Shown in pieces: positions 35,637-46,559 of a stretch of DNA of 64,000 nucleotides (its first letter is position 1; every line of letters begins with the position of its first letter). The notes under the pieces were generated by a model. It was not told the origin of the DNA, searched no databases, and saw only the letters and a list, made by a program, of their open reading frames with translations. This stretch comes from Leuctra nigra (taxonomy: Eukaryota > Arthropoda > Insecta > Plecoptera > Leuctridae): NCBI GenBank assembly GCA_934045905.1, contig OW203773.1, positions 21,191,246 to 21,255,245 on the forward strand, given 5' to 3'. A program made the position numbers and the translations under genes.

Positions 35637-35827
35637 GTGAGAATGTAGGTTTCTTTGGAAAACTTCCATGGAGTCAGGAGTCAGGATCCTCATCAGTGTG
35701 TTGTGTCTAATGTCCGCCCTTCCGATCGGGTAGCTCAGTTGGTAGAGCTCTCGCCCGGCAAGTGAGAGGTCCCAAGTTCGTGCCCCGGTTCGGTCGGATA
35801 TTTTTCACAACACACATCCCTTCATAT
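35637..35827 (+). mobile_element. tRNA-containing retroposon-like insertion
   Basis: CAATTGGAAGTG occurs at 35625-35636 and again at 35828-35839, bracketing 191 bp. A 12-bp duplication fits target-primed retroposition. Inside is a tRNA-like cloverleaf with GTGTGTTGTG (35696-35705) and CACAACACAC (35806-35815) inverted around it. Unlike a standard SINE, the tRNA-like part is not at the 5' edge. Confidence 0.5.
35724..35796 (+). tRNA. tRNA-Ala(GGC)-like sequence, probably a pseudogene
   Basis: The 73 bases fold as a cloverleaf. Acceptor GATCGGG pairs with TTCGGTC (with G-T pairs), D stem GCTC/GAGC, anticodon stem CTCGC/GTGAG with loop CCGGCAA, and T loop TTCGTGC. The anticodon position reads GGC, which would decode alanine GCC/GCU. 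Against function: position 33 is C instead of T, the T stem CCAAG/CCCGG has two mismatches, and it lies inside a repeat. The A box TAGCTCAGTTGG is good and the B box is degenerate. Confidence 0.55.
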
Positions 35828-36523
35828 CAATTGGAAGTGTGGGCTCATACATATTCTTGCAGTACTGTTAATATGGCGATATTAGACTGGTATCTTTTCA
35901 TAATTTGATCTTGACTGAAGGAAATCATGAAACGTTGTCAAATAATTACTAACTAATGGAACACAATTATATATTTTTGAAGTGTCAAGTGTATAAAGTT
36001 AAATTTTTTAATAGAAATTCAATATGACTGTCTTCTTTGTGAAATGTATTTTTATAAAATGTGTATTAATAGAAATTGTTACATGATGAGAAGGTATAAC
36101 GCATGAGACTTAATTATATTCACCACGAAACAATATTACGAAGATTACTATTGTGTATATTTATAGAAAGCATAGACAACAAGTTTCATAGCGTATATAT
36201 TCATATAGAAAATATTTTACAGAAGGTATGTATAATATGTACCTAATTGAAAGATGTTTCCCTATTATTCTAAACATTCAAAATGACGGTTGTATATAAA
36301 TGGCACATGCTTATGAATAGAAAAATGTCTTTAAAAAAACGATGCGCCAAGTCCATTTGTAAAGTATTTCTCGGTGTTTATACTTTTATTTCAAAGATAC
36401 GATTAAATATTTGGAAATGTCATTGACTTGGCTCCTTTTTTGATATCACTCCTTTTCGGTGTTGAATTTTTTTAAAGTAAAGAGACTTGGCTGCCTTTTT
36501 TACACGGAGTGTTTTTTTCTGGG

Positions 36524-38191
36524 ATATCACTTCTTTTGTTAGTTTATTCATACAGCTTGTAGCACAGCTTGTGTCCGTGCAAGAACTTATTTCTTTAAAA
36601 AAATACGCCTATGCCGATTTGGATACTTAGAAAAGTTGCGTTTGGTATATAAGATTAAAATAATTATCCAAGAAGAATAGCTTTAAGTTTCGTTACAATC
36701 GGTCCAGCCGTTTTCGATATATGACGTCACTTCCGGTTTTAGCAATGGCGGCCGAAAATAATGTCGTCTTGAATTCATAATTATTACTCCTACACATTTC
36801 CAAAATTTGGTTGCAATCGGTACAGCCGTTTTTTATATATGACGTCACTTCCGGTTTTAACAATGGCGGCCGAAAATAATGTCGTCTTGAATTCATAATT
36901 ATTAGTACAACACATTTCCAAAATTTGGTTGCAATCGGTACAGCCATTTTCGATATATGACGTCACTTCCGGTTTTAACAATGGCGGCCGAAAATAATGT
37001 CGTCTTGAATTCATAATTATTAGTACAACACATTTCCAAAATTTGATTGCAATCGGTACAGCCATTTTCGATATTTGACGTCACTTCCGGTTTTAACAAT
37101 GGCGGCCGAAAATAATGTCGTCTTGAATTCATAATTATTAGTCCAACACATTTCCAAACTTAGGTTGCAATCGGTACAACCGTTTACGATATATGACGTC
37201 ACTTCCGGTTTTAAAAATGGCCGCCGAGAACACTGCAACCTTGAATTTATAATTATTTACAAAGTACGTTTACTTATATCTATTTTAAAGTATAAAGTGG
37301 TGAATTTAGCGTCATTTAGCATATTTATGACGTCATTTCCGGTATAGGTCATAAAATGTGTGACGTCATTTCCGGTTTCGATATTTGAATCATCAAATAT
37401 TACTGATTACATAAAGTTGACCGTCTAAATCGTTTAGCGCTGGTTTTGTTCTAATCTGTTTAGCCGTTTTTGAGACATGATGTCACTTCCGGTTTCAAAA
37501 TGGCGGCTTCCGGTTGGTTTTATAACAAGTCAAATGAAATATCAAAAGTACAAACGTTACATAAATATCAAGACAATCGGATCAACAGTTGTTGCTGAAA
37601 TGCAAATCGATGTATATTAAATTTCATGACGTCATTTCCGGTTTATTTAAAATAATGTTCAGTCTTTTGATATTGATAATCCATATAGATGACCGTCTGA
37701 AACGATTGGCGCAAATTTCGTTCCGATCGGTCCAACCGTTGACGAGATATGACGTCACTTCCGGTTTCAAAATGGCGGCACAAAAAATTCATGGGGACAA
37801 GGTTAAATCAGACGCCAAAAGTGCACACGTAGTAAAAATGTGAGATCAATCGGTTCAGCCGCTTAGGCTGTGGCCTGTTTACCGGATTTGAGCTCCAGCC
37901 TACTACTTCTAAGATTATTATTATGAAAACCGCCCTAAAACACAGTTTTCACGGCCCTCTAGCGCGCAAAGGGCGTAACCTATTGTTCCCAAATTTAGTA
38001 TATGTTGTAGGGTGGGCCATAGCTCGAAATTAAGATATTTCGCAACAATGTGAGATTTCTCAATTTTAAGATCCAGTAGGCCGAAAATGCCACTTTGATG
38101 CTTACAGTAAAAGTGGGTTTGCTCCAGCCTTTATATGAGAGTGTGCGCGCGCCGTACGACTTGGCTGGCGTGGAGCGACCGCTCCACTAGA
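36524..38191 (-). repeat. Right arm of the foldback element
   Basis: It is the inverted counterpart of 32058-32979, expanded by tandem amplification at 36700-37260 and by further single copies of the CTTCCGG/TGACGTCA block near 37328, 37360, 37477, 37627 and 37749. Confidence 0.75.
36700..37260 (-). repeat. 118-bp tandem repeat, about five units
   Basis: TGACGTCACTTCCGG recurs at exact 118-base spacing, with the GACG of each unit at 36723, 36841, 36959, 37077 and 37195. Each unit carries TGACGTCACTTCCGGTTTTA and ATGGCGGC. The last unit is diverged. Minus-strand frames that read through it (ENGCTDCNQILEMC) come from the repeat and are not called as genes. Confidence 0.9.
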
Positions 38192-39101
38192 TATCACCAC
38201 AATACCGAAACACAGATTGACAGCCGTTCTGACACGTTACACCAATATGGCCTCTCAACAATGAGATGATGTCACGTGCAAACTATGAATTGGTATCACA
38301 AATAAAGAATGTGTCGTGTGTATCGGGTCACGATATCAACTTCACCTATATTTTAACGGCGCATTATGACACTATACATTTTCTTAATTTTCTTACTAAT
38401 ACTCATGGTCATGGTTTACATTTGAAGACTTATGTAATTGATTTACCATAATAGGTATGATTAAATTGCCTTCCTTCGTACCTCATTTACGTATTTTGTT
38501 GGGCATTTGGTCTGTTAATTTACGTAACGTGTGTATTAACGACGCACAATCTGCTGACAAATATTGCTGTCTTTTTATATTTAATATTTATGCATACCTC
38601 ACTGGTGCGCATTGGTCATGTTATACATGACGGGACCCTCTAGTTGTTTTAGAGTGATAGTAAATCATGATTTTAAAAGTTCGCGCTAACAATTGTTGTA
38701 TTTTAATTACCTACTTTCAAAAGGCCCCAAAAAATTAACTTATTATGAAAAAAATTAAGCGAAAAAAATATCGATTAAACAACATGACTTCACTTTTATT
38801 AAAAAGTGTATCTTTCTATTTTATATATTTATCTATCTTTTACAACTTTATTTCAAATACCTACGATTTAACAATTGAAAAATTGCTATGTCCCCCAGCA
38901 AAATCAACAAGATTGAGTAATACCATATTTAAAAACTATTACTTATTACTTGTTTAAAAATAGTAATTCATATACCTGTTCGTAACACAAGTAAAATTAC
39001 AAAGAATCCTACTGTGAAATGCAAATGGACAATTTCGTTCTATTGGCCTTCCTTCAACACCCTTCCATCACGATTACAAAGGGACGAGAAGGGCTCGAAT
39101 G
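38192..39101. other. AT-rich sequence between foldback element and satellite
   Basis: I see no gene. The frames at 38266-38451 and 38745-38957 lack recognisable domains. Confidence 0.3.
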
Positions 39102-42100
39102 AAGTGATAATAGAAGTGTGAAGCAAAGCGCACAGCCCAAGGAGGCCCTGATGAATAGAGAAGGAGAATAGACGATGACAGCAGAGAAAGAGAGAGAGCA
39201 ACATTCACCGTGGATTCCATCACACTACCAGATGCGAAATAACATGTTACATTCACGGAGATCATATTTGTGAGAGTGATAATAGAACAAGGAGGCCCTG
39301 ATGAATAGAGAAGAAGGATAGACGATGACAGAGGAGGAAGAGAGAGAGCAACATTCACCGTGGATTCCATCACACTACCAGATGCGAAATAACATGTTAC
39401 ATTCACGGAGATCATATTTGTGAGAGTGATAATAGAACAAGGAGGCCCTGATGAATAGAGAAGAAGGATAGACGATGACAGAGGAGGAAGAGAGAGAGCA
39501 ATATTCACCGTGGATTCCATCACACTACCAGATGCGAAATAACATGTTACATTCACGGAGATCATATTTGTGAGAGTGATAATAGAACAAGGAGGCCCTG
39601 ATGAATAGAGAAGAAGGATAGACGATGACAGAGGAGGAAGAGAGAGAGAGCAACATTAACCGTGGATTCCATCACACTACCAGATGCGAAATAACATGTT
39701 ACATTCACGGAGATCATATTTGTGAGAGTGATAATAGAACAAGGAGGCCCTGATGAATAGAGAAGAAGGATAGACGATGACAGAGGAGGAAGAGAGAGAG
39801 AGAGCAACATTCACCGTGGATTCCATCACACTACCAGATGCGAAATAACATGTTACATTCACGGATATCATATTTCTGAGAGTGATAATAGAACAAGGAG
39901 GCTCTGATGAATAGAGAAGAAGGATAGACGATGACAGAGGAGGAAGAGAGAGAGCAACATTCACCGTGGATTCCATCACACTACCAGATGCGAAATAACA
40001 TGTTACATTCACGGAGATCATATTTGTGAGAGTGATAATAGAACAAGGAGGCCCTGATGAATAGAGAAGAAGGATAGACGATGACAGAGGAGGAAGAGAG
40101 AGAGAGCAACATTCACCGTGGATTCCATCACACTACCAGATGCGAAATAACATGTTACATTCACGGAGATCATATTTGTGAGAGTGATAATAGAACAAGG
40201 AGGCTCTGATGAATAGAGAAGAAGGATAGACGATGACAGAGGAGGAAGAGAGAGAGCAACATTCACCGTGGATTCCATCACACTACCAGATGCGAAATAA
40301 CATGTTACATTCACGGAGATCATATTTGTGAGAGTGATAATAGAACAAGGAGGCTCTGATGAATAGAGAAGAAGGATAGACGATGACAGAGGAGGAAGAG
40401 AGAGAGCAACATTCACCGTGGATTCCATCACACTACCAGATGCGAAATAACATGTTACATTCACGGAGATCATATTTGTGAGAGTGATAATAGAACAAGG
40501 AGGCCCTGATGAATAGAGAAGAAGGATAGACGATGACAGAGGAGGAAGAGAGAGAGCAATATTCACCGTGGATTCCATCACACTACCAGATGCGAAATAA
40601 CATGTTACATTCACGGAGATCATATTTGTGAGAGTGATAATAGAACAAGGAGGCCCTGATGAATAGAGAAGAAGGATAGACGATGACAGAGGAGGAAGAG
40701 AGAGAGAGCAACATTCACCGTGGATTCCATCACACTACCAGATGCGAAATAACATGTTACATTCACGGAGATCATATTTGTGAGAGTGATAATAGAACAA
40801 GGAGGCCCTGATGAATAGAGAAGAAGGATAGACGATGACAGAGGAGGAAGAGAGAGAGAGAGCAACATTCACCGTGGATTCCATCACACTACCAGATGCG
40901 AAATAACATGTTACATTCACGGAGATCATATTTGTGAGAGTGATAATAGAACAAGGAGGCCCTGATGAATAGAGAAGAAGGATAGACGATGACAGAGGAG
41001 GAAGAGAGAGAGAGAGCAACATTCACCGTGGATTCCATCACACTACCAGATGCGAAATAACATGTTACATTCACGGAGATCATATTTGTGAGAGTGATAA
41101 TAGAACAAGGAGGCCCTGATGAATAGAGAAGAAGGATAGACGATGACAGAGGAGGAAGAGAGAGAGCAATATTCACCGTGGATTCCATCACACTACCAGA
41201 TGCGAAATAACATGTTACATTCACGGAGATCATATTTGTGAGAGTGATAATAGAACAAGGAGGCCCTGATGAATAGAGAAGAAGGATAGACGATGACAGA
41301 GGAGGAAGAGAGAGAGCAACATTCACCGTGGATTCCATCACACTACCAGATGCGAAATAACATGTTACATTCACGGAGATCATATTTGTGAGAGTGATAA
41401 TAGAACAAGGAGGCCCTGATGAATAGAGAAGAAGGATAGACGATGACAGAGGAGGAAGAGAGAGAGCAACATTCACCGTGGATTCCATCACACTACCAGA
41501 TGCGAAATAACATGTTACATTCACGGAGATCATATTTGTGAGAGTGATAATAGAACAAGGAGGCTCTGATGAATAGAGAAGAAGGATAGACGATGACAGA
41601 GGAGGAAGAGAGAGAGCAACATTCACCGTGGATTCCATCACACTACCAGATGCGAAATAACATGTTACATTCACGGAGATCATATTTGTGAGAGTGATAA
41701 TAGAACAAGGAGGCCCTGATGAATAGAGAAGAAGGATAGACGATGACAGAGGAGGAAGAGAGAGAGCAATATTCACCGTGGATTCCATCACACTACCAGA
41801 TGCGAAATAACATGTTACATTCACGGAGATCATATTTGTGAGAGTGATAATAGAACAAGGAGGCCCTGATGAATAGAGAAGAAGGATAGACGATGACAGA
41901 GGAGGAAGAGAGAGAGCAACATTCACCGTGGATTCCATCACACTACCAGATGCGAAATAACATGTTACATTCACGGAGATCATATTTGTGAGAGTGATAA
42001 TAGAACAAGGAGGCCCTGATGAATAGAGAAGAAGGATAGACGATGACAGAGGAGGAAGAGAGAGAGAGAGCAACATTCACCGTGGATTCCATCACACTAC

Positions 42101-45100
42101 CAGATGCGAAATAACATGTTACATTCACGGAGATCATATTTGTGAGAGTGATAATAGAACAAGGAGGCCCTGATGAATAGAGAAGAAGGATAGACGATGA
42201 CAGAGGAGGAAGAGAGAGAGCAATATTCACCGTGGATTCCATCACACTACCAGATGCGAAATAACATGTTACATTCACGGAGATCATATTTGTGAGAGTG
42301 ATAATAGAACAAGGAGGCCCTGATGAATAGAGAAGAAGGATAGACGATGACAGAGGAGGAAGAGAGAGAGCAACATTCACCGTGGATTCCATCACACTAC
42401 CAGATGCGAAATAACATGTTACATTCACGGAGATCATATTTGTGAGAGTGATAATAGAACAAGGAGGCCCTGATGAATAGAGAAGAAGGATAGACGATGA
42501 CAGAGGAGGAAGAGAGAGAGAGAGCAACATTCACCGTGGATTCCATCACACTACCAGATGCGAAATAACATGTTACATTCACGGATATCATATTTCTGAG
42601 AGTGATAATAGAACAAGGAGGCTCTGATGAATAGAGAAGAAGGATAGACGATGACAGAGGAGGAAGAGAGAGAGCAACATTCACCGTGGATTCCATCACA
42701 CTACCAGATGCGAAATAACATGTTACATTCACGGAGATCATATTTGTGAGAGTGATAATAGAACAAGGAGGCCCTGATGAATAGAGAAGAAGGATAGACG
42801 ATGACAGAGGAGGAAGAGAGAGAGAGCAACATTCACCGTGGATTCCATCACACTACCAGATGCGAAATAACATGTTACATTCACGGAGATCATATTTGTG
42901 AGAGTGATAATAGAACAAGGAGGCCCTGATGAATAGAGAAGAAGGATAGACGATGACAGAGGAAGAGAGAGAGAGCAACATTCACCGTGGATTCCAACAC
43001 ACTACCAGATGCGAAATAACATGTTACATTCACGGAGATCATATTTATGAGAGTGATAATAGAACAAGGAGGCCCTGATGAATAGAGAAGGAGGATAGAC
43101 GATGACAGAGGAGGAAGAGAGAGAGCAACATTCACCGTGGATTCCATGACACTACCAGATGCGAAATAACATGTTACATTCACGGAGATCATATTTGTGA
43201 GAGTGATAATAGAACAAGGAGGCCCTGATGAATAGAGAAGAAGGATAGACGATGACAGAGGAGGAAGAGAGAGAGCAACATTCACCGTGGATTCCATCAC
43301 ACTACCAGAGCGAAATAACATGTTACATTCACGGAGATCATATTTATGAGAGTGATAATAGAACAAGGAGGCCCTGATGAATAGAAAAGGAGGATATACG
43401 ATGACAGAGGAGGAAGAGAGAGAGCAACATTCACCGTGGATTCCATCACACTACCAGATGCGAAATAACATGTTACATTCACGGAGATCATATTTGTGAG
43501 AGTGATAATAGAACAAGGAGGCCCTGATGAATAGAGAAGGAGGATAGACGATGACAGAGGAGGAAGAGAGAGAGAGAGCAACATTTACCGTGGATTCCAT
43601 CACACTACCAGATGCGAAATAACATGTTACATTCACGGAGATCATATTTGTGAGAGTGATAATAGAACAAGGAAGCCCTGATGAATAGAGAAGAAGGATA
43701 GACGATGACAGAGGAGGAAGAGAGAGAGAGCAACATTCACCGTGGATTCCATCACACTACCAGATGCGAAATAACATGTTACATTCACGGAGATCATATT
43801 TGTGAGAGTGATAATAGAACAAGGAGGCCCTAATGAATAGAGAAGAAGGATAGACGATGACAGAGGAGGAAGAGAGAGAGCAACATCCACCGTGGATTCC
43901 ATCACACTACCAGATGCGAAATAACATGTTACATTCACGGATATCATATTTCTGAGAGTGATAATAGAACACGGAGGCCCTGATGAATAGAGAAGGAGGA
44001 TAGACGATGACAGAGGAGGAAGAGAGAGAGAGCAACATTCACCGTGGATTCCATCACACTACCAGATGCGAAATAACATGTTACATTCACGGAGATCATA
44101 TTTGTGAGAGTGATAATAGAACAAGGAGGCCCTGATGAATAGAGAAGAAGGATAGACGATGACAGAGGAGGAAGAGAGAGAGCAACATCCACCGTGGATT
44201 TCATCACACTACCAGATGCGAAATAACATGTTACATTCACGGAGATCATATTTGGGAGAGTGATAATAGAACAAGGAGGCCCTGATGAATAGAGAAGGAG
44301 GATAGACGATGACAGAGGAGGAAGAGAGAGAGAGCAACATTCACCGTGGATTCCATCACACTACCAGATGCGAAATAACATGTTACATTCACGGAGATCA
44401 TATTTGTGAGAGTGATAATAGAACAAGGAGGCCCTGATGAAGAGAGAACAAGGATAGACGATGACAGAGGAGGAAGAGAGAGAGCAACATTCACCGTGGA
44501 TTCCATCACACTACCAGATGCGAAATAACATGTTACATTCACGGAGATCATATTTGTGAGAGTGATAATAGAACAAGGAGGCTCTGATGAATAGAGAAGA
44601 AGGATAGACGATGACAGAGGAGGAAGAGAGAGAGCAACATCCACCGTGGATTCCATCACACTACCAGATGCGAAATAACATGTTACATTCACGGAGATCA
44701 TATTTGGGAGAGTGATAATAGAACAAGGAGGCCCTGATGAATAGAGAAGAAGGATAGACGATGACAGAGGAGGAAGAGAGAGAGCAACATCCACCGTGGA
44801 TTCCATCACACTACCAGATGCGAAATAACATGTTACATTCACGGAGATCATATTTGTGAGAGTGATAATAGAACAAGGAGGCCCTGATGAAGAGAGAACA
44901 AGGATAGACGATGACAGAGGAGGAAGAGAGAGAGCAACATTCACCGTGGATTCCATCACACTACCAGATGCGAAATAACATGTTACATTCACGGAGATCA
45001 TATTTGTGAGAGTGATAATAGAACAAGGAGGCTCTGATGAATAGAGAAGAAGGATAGACGATGACAGAGGAGGAAGAGAGAGAGCAACATTCACCGTGGA

Positions 45101-45317
45101 TTCCATCACACTACCAGATGCGAAATAACATGTTACATTCACGGAGATCATATTTGTGAGAGTGATAATAGAACAAGGAGGCCCTGATGAAGAGAGAACA
45201 AGGATAGACGATGACAGAGGAGGAAGAGAGAGAGCAACATTCACCGTGGATTCCATCACACTACCAGATGCGAAATAACATGTTACATTCACGGAGATCA
45301 TATTTGGGAGAGTGATA
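39102..45317. repeat. 150-bp satellite array, about 41 units
   Basis: The unit begins GATAATAGAACAAGGAGGCC and contains CATTCACCGTGGATTCCATC and AACATGTTACATTCACGG. Most units are 150 bp. Others are 152 or 154 bp because an internal (AG)n run gains one or two steps; a few near 42.9-43.4 kb have small deletions. The first unit (39102-39278) is strongly diverged. Diagnostic variants (CCCTGA or CTCTGA, CAACATT or CAATATT, GGAGATC or GGATATC) fall in repeating patterns. Because 150 is a multiple of three and the unit has one stop-free minus frame, long open frames of 50-residue repeats appear; these are probably not genes. Confidence 0.95.
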
Positions 45318-45342
45318 TATTATTCAGGTATGAATAGAAAGT

Positions 45343-45356
45343 GGGGGGGGGGGGGG
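45343..45356 (+). repeat. Poly(G) tract at satellite edge
   Basis: About 14 G shortly after the last satellite unit. Confidence 0.8.
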
Positions 45357-45477
45357 AATATTCTCAGTTCCGAGACGAAAAATAAGGTGGAGCTTCAATT
45401 TGTCATGTTCCTGAAACATTAGTTTTTATTTTAATATTGGAAGGCGAAAACAGATGTTGGATTACTTTTCTTAGTAG

Positions 45478-45605
45478 TGTTTAACGACGCACTGTTCTGC
45501 AGCTAGGCTAATGGCGACGGATGAATGATTATGATGCTGATGAAGTTAAGGTTAGAGTGGAAGGAGGCGGTCGTATAATTTACGTCTTGTCTGAGGGAAA
45601 TTAGT
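45478..45605 (-). mobile_element. tRNA-headed SINE, truncated
   Basis: The minus-strand end CAGAACAGTGCGTCGTTAAA and the block ATTAGCCTAGCTGCAG are preserved. The middle is deleted and the tRNA head is missing. Confidence 0.65.
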
Positions 45606-45639
45606 AAATTTTCTCGATTTTGAGACTTTGAATGATGTA

Positions 45640-45812
45640 ATCAAGTTCTATCAATTGCCATTTGACTGATTTCAGCATTAATTCAGTTATATTGGAGTAT
45701 TCTCTTACACAATGACTCATGTCACCATTACAAATATGATTGTACAAAGACACTTCATTCTCACCTCAAGAATCATTGAAATTGACTTCCGCCCTTTTAC
45801 TTCTGAGGTACT
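45640..45812 (-). mobile_element. GGAAGTCAATTTT MITE family copy
   Basis: The minus strand has the left terminus (CCTCAGAAGTAAAAGGGCGG) followed by AAGTCAATTTCAATGATTCT and the core. The right terminus is reduced. Confidence 0.65.
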
Positions 45813-46117
45813 GATATAACCTCTATCTAGAAAGGACCGCTGGAGCGAGTATTACCCGGGCCAACATTGCTGTATTAATGGTTGTGAGGTTTGGTAGTGT
45901 ATTGTAATGTTTTATTTGTTTTCTACGTTACAAAGAACATGGGACATCACAATGCATGGTAATGTAATGTAGTAAGTGACATGAAGGATGGTGTTTTGAA
46001 TGCTGGGTGTTATATAAGATGGATTGATGTTGAAGAAGGAGGGAAATGTGTCGCATATGTTCGGGTGATGTCAATGTGAGCTGATTTAGTTGTAGGGCTT
46101 GTAGTTTATGTCTCCGT
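45813..46117. other. Intervening sequence between two MITE copies
   Basis: I see no gene. The minus-strand frame at 45928-46197 overlaps the next MITE and is not credible. Confidence 0.3.
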
Positions 46118-46350
46118 ACCTCATAGGTAGAAGGACCGATGTCAATGTCAATGATTCTTGAGGTATGCTCATAAACTAGTAATTCTGTCACATCCAATCA
46201 TTTGTAATGGTGACATGAGTCATTGTGTAAGAGAATACTTCAATATAACTGTATTTGTTGACATCAGTCAAATGGCAATTGATAGAGCTTGATTATATTA
46301 TTCTAAAAGTGTACAACTCAAAATCAAGGTAATTGACCTTCTACCTAGAT
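46118..46350 (+). mobile_element. GGAAGTCAATTTT MITE family copy
   Basis: It runs from CCTCATAGGTAGAAGGACCG to TTGACCTTCTACCTAG, with the core GTAATGGTGACATGAGTCAT in between. It is inverted relative to the copy 300 bases upstream. Confidence 0.65.
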
Positions 46351-46413
46351 ATAGAAGTGATGAGAATCCATGTTTAAATATTATTCTTGCTTGCAGAGTT
46401 ATGTCACTTACAA

Positions 46414-46442
46414 TATTTATTTATTTATTTATTTATTTATTC
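46414..46442 (-). repeat. 3' AATA-type tail of the LINE
   Basis: Seven or so TTTA units on the plus strand (AATA/AAAT on the coding strand) sit about 120 bases after the ORF2 stop. Short simple repeats at this position are usual 3' tails of CR1/L2-like LINEs. Confidence 0.7.
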
Positions 46443-46559
46443 ATACATCTTACAAAATTATAATAAAAATTATCACAGTGGCAAGGAATTACTAATAACT
46501 AATAAAATAACAATAATAACAATAATAATGACAATAATAACAAATAGCAATTAAATAAG

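Larger units (their letters stand above)
35244..36523. mobile_element. Nested palindromic element, ACACTCCGTG family, copy B
   Basis: Arms of about 200 bp start CCCAGAAAAAAACACTCCGT and close inverted at 36523. The arms share GCCAAGTC, AAAAGGAGTGATATC and GACTTGGCGCATCG blocks with copy A. The core holds a tRNA-like insertion flanked by a 12-bp direct repeat. The bases outside both nested copies (GTGATAT and ATATCAC) are themselves inverted. Confidence 0.7.
32058..38191. mobile_element. 6.1-kb foldback element with long inverted arms
   Basis: TCTAGTGGAGCGGTCGCTCC opens the left end and its inverted complement closes the right end. The flanking TA at 32056-32057 and 38192-38193 could be a target duplication. 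The left arm is 32058-32979 and the right arm 36524-38191; the right is longer because a 118-bp unit is amplified. Each tip contains the perfect palindrome GTGGAGCG-GT/AC-CGCTCCAC. Between the arms are two nested palindromic elements, a MITE, a tRNA-like insertion and unassigned DNA. No transposase is seen. A TA target fits Tc1/mariner but is too short to prove it. Confidence 0.7.

Noticed and set aside
35724..35796. Functional tRNA-Ala gene
   Set aside because: C at position 33, two T-stem mismatches and location within a duplicated insertion favour a pseudogene or SINE part.
36693..37238. Overlapping minus-strand frames with repeats of ENGCTDCNQILEMC
   Set aside because: They are translations of the 118-bp tandem repeat in the foldback arm and have no start context or domain.
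40889..42076. Long minus-strand open frame of 395 codons with 50-residue repeats
   Set aside because: It is the stop-free frame of a 150-bp satellite unit; it breaks wherever the unit is 152 or 154 bp, and no domain or gene signals are present.
39102..45317. CRISPR array
   Set aside because: Units are contiguous 150-bp repeats without unique spacers, and the window is eukaryotic in character.
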